From Thermofilum sp. (GTDB taxonomy: Archaea; Thermoproteota; Thermoprotei; Thermofilales; Thermofilaceae): a stretch of DNA of 7,377 nt. How positions within the stretch are numbered: position 1 is the stretch's first letter; the number at the start of each line of letters is the position of its first letter. Under the pieces are notes generated by a model, which saw only the letters and a program-made list of their open reading frames with translations, did not search any database and was not told the DNA's origin. Shown here in pieces: positions 6,189 through 7,377 of the stretch. The position numbers and the translations under genes were made by a program. Location: the NCBI GenBank assembly GCA_020832965.1, contig JAJHRM010000122.1, positions 1-7,377 on the forward strand, written 5' to 3'.

Positions 6189-7101
6189 GTATGGTATTCT
6201 TAAAACGTTGAGGAGTGCAATAGGAAGAAGTAAAGTGGGAGCCGTTATAGGAGCTGCTTTGAAAGGCGATTTTAAAAAATCGTTACGTTATACATATGGC
6301 ATAACAATAGGTTATTTGCGTTATTTCTTGAACAATTTTCCTACTGTTTATGATTCCTATGATCATTCTATTTTACAATTACTAATACTAGATTGTGGCT
6401 TGCCTCTTAATAAGCGTATGTTTATTCGTTTACTTACCAAAGTTCCAATAATAATTCAATTTAATGATAATTCTAGTTTTGTTGTTATGGATTTCGAAGA
6501 TTTTTTCCATGCATCTATGTGCTATGAGCCTGAAACGTTAGCGTTTATACGGAAGCGGCTTGCAAACGGGGGGGTTTTGTTGATGTGGGCGCCAACATAG
6601 GGGGTTACACGGTGCGTGCCGCGAGAACTGCGCGCGTATACGCGTTCGAGCCTCATCCTCGGAATTTCTACCTGCTCATGCTTAATGTTAAAATTAACCT
6701 TCAGGATAACGTTCAGGCATTTCAAGCAGCAGCGGGGAGCGCGTTTGGGTAAGGCTAAATTGGCGGTATCCGACTATCACGGGCGGCATTCACTATTGCA
6801 GGGCTTTGCAAGAAGAATGCAATCGAAGCGAAGTTCGTGCATAGAAGTAAATATGGTAACGTTAGATTCGGTTTTAACTAGCGAAGATCACATTGATGTG
6901 ATCAAAATCGATGTTGAAGGTGCTGAACCGTTAGTGCTTGAAGGAGCTAAGGAAGTTCTTAAAAGAACAGATTTTGTTATTGTGGAAGCATCACTTAAAT
7001 CATCATTTTATCGTTCTTCGGCAATTCTTGCTAAGTATTCCTTTAAACCTTTAAAGAAAGCAGACTTTAATATGATATTCATCAAAAATAGAAGTAATTA
7101 A
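6166..7101 (+). pseudogene. FkbM-type SAM-dependent methyltransferase, two opposite frameshifts
   Basis: About 310 residues can be assembled from three pieces. Codons from TTG 6166 (or ATG 6178) run to about 6573 and include FVVMDFEDFFHASMCYEPET. The SAM-binding loop FVDVGANIGGYTV then appears only in the -1 frame (6576 onward), followed by VYAFEPHPRNFYLLMLNVKI, until TAA at 6750-6752. The original frame resumes at 6751 with GKAKLAVSDYHGRHSLL and IKIDVEGAEPLVLEGAKEVL, ending with TAA at 7099-7101. FkbM enzymes O-methylate sugars or polyketide hydroxyls; here the target would be a glycan sugar. The first shift lies at a G7T4 run (6568-6578): one added base restores GGVFVDVGANIG. The second lies at GGGTAAG (6747-6753), where dropping one T restores the frame. 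Without both shifts translation stops at TAG 6598-6600, before the SAM loop. It is either broken or affected by two sequencing errors; programmed recoding at both sites is unlikely. Confidence 0.82.
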
Positions 7102-7377
7102 AAGTCCTTAGAAAGATTTGGAAGGCTATGCGCGTCAGTGGCTCTCTCTGACGATAAGGTCGCGGTAGGGGGCGCGAGCATCGCCGCGATGCTGGACTGG
7201 AGGCAAGCGCCCTTCCTCGCCTCTTTTATGTAGAACCTCTCGATGGTGAACGCGCTCGCGCCGCTCCCGCTCTCCGCCGCCCTCTCGCTGCTGGGCCTGG
7301 TGCTCGGCCCGCTCTCCTCGCCCCCGCTCGCGCTGCTCGACCTGCTCCTGCTGCACCTCCTCGGCGTCTTGAGGCTG
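7102..7377 (+). pseudogene. GC-rich leucine-rich membrane protein fragment interrupted by TAG, runs off the window
   Basis: In the frame directly after the methyltransferase stop, the text KSLERFGRLCASVALSDDKV continues to LDWRQAPFLASFM, meets TAG at 7231-7233, then continues NLSMVNALAPLPLSAALSLL and a long Leu/Pro-rich hydrophobic stretch to the window end. Two or more membrane helices are likely after the stop. GTG 7138 or ATG 7189 could be a start before the TAG; ATG 7243 is possible after it. Coding is very GC-rich and Leu uses CTC/CTG, matching the left edge of the window and not the AT-rich middle. I do not recognise the family; a C-terminal membrane region of a GT2-like or other transport or assembly protein is a guess. 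The 5' part appears to have been replaced at about 7120. Confidence 0.4.

Noticed and set aside
6886..6903. Inverted repeat GATCACAT-TG-ATGTGATC resembling a CRP-type operator
   Set aside because: It is inside the methyltransferase coding region over the conserved DHIDVIKID text, far from any promoter, and fits chance in coding sequence.
6616..7101. Separate gene starting at the ATG at 6616
   Set aside because: Its first 45 codons are the wrong frame for the conserved FkbM text, which reads cleanly in the adjacent frame; only the part from about 6751 is genuine, and it is the end of the broken methyltransferase.
7135..7356. Minus-strand frame of 73 codons rich in Gln, Arg and Glu
   Set aside because: It is the antisense shadow of the GC-rich Leu/Pro-coding plus strand; its low-complexity composition is explained by CTC/CTG codons read backwards.

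Overview
The window looks like part of a surface-polysaccharide or glycoprotein-glycan gene cluster from a thermophilic archaeon, most likely a member of the Thermoproteota (Crenarchaeota). The inference rests on heavy ATA (Ile) and AGG/AGA (Arg) use, GTG/TTG starts, tightly overlapping genes, few Shine-Dalgarno sites, and protein families common in archaeal glycan loci. No sequence here fixes the genus.

Base composition splits the window. Positions 1 to about 1290 and 7130 to the end are GC-rich (hand counts: 42 of 60 bases G+C at 1021-1080, 47 of 60 at 7261-7320). Nearly everything between is AT-rich (15 of 60 at 1381-1440, 13 of 60 at 4141-4200). The simplest reading is a GC-rich host with a foreign or fast-changing AT-rich island in its glycan locus.

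Layout: (1) 2-3068, three co-directional GT-B glycosyltransferases of the GT4 type joined by 4-base stop/start overlaps (GTGA, ATGA); the first is cut by the window edge and the second changes composition sharply at the linker between its two domains. (2) 3065-3219, a fourth gene start with the same ATGA overlap that breaks down after 26 codons. (3) 3220-5634, an 804-residue multi-pass membrane protein with GT-C-like features and a large C-terminal non-membrane region. (4) 5635-6165, a gene-poor stretch holding a decayed C-terminus of a DegT/DnrJ/EryC1/StrS sugar aminotransferase and a second relic with no recognised family. (5) 6166-7101, a FkbM-type methyltransferase broken by two opposite frameshifts. 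(6) 7102-7377, a GC-rich, leucine-rich membrane-type reading frame interrupted by TAG and cut by the window edge.

Together the intact genes would transfer sugars from nucleotide-activated donors on the cytoplasmic side (GT4 enzymes) and from lipid-linked donors on the outside (the membrane protein). The aminotransferase and methyltransferase would have made amino- and O-methyl-modified sugars, but both appear dead. I see no defence system, CRISPR array, tRNA, rRNA or transposase. What stands out is genetic flux: chimeric genes, relics at gene junctions, and a 14-bp inverted repeat bracketing the membrane gene plus the aminotransferase relic.
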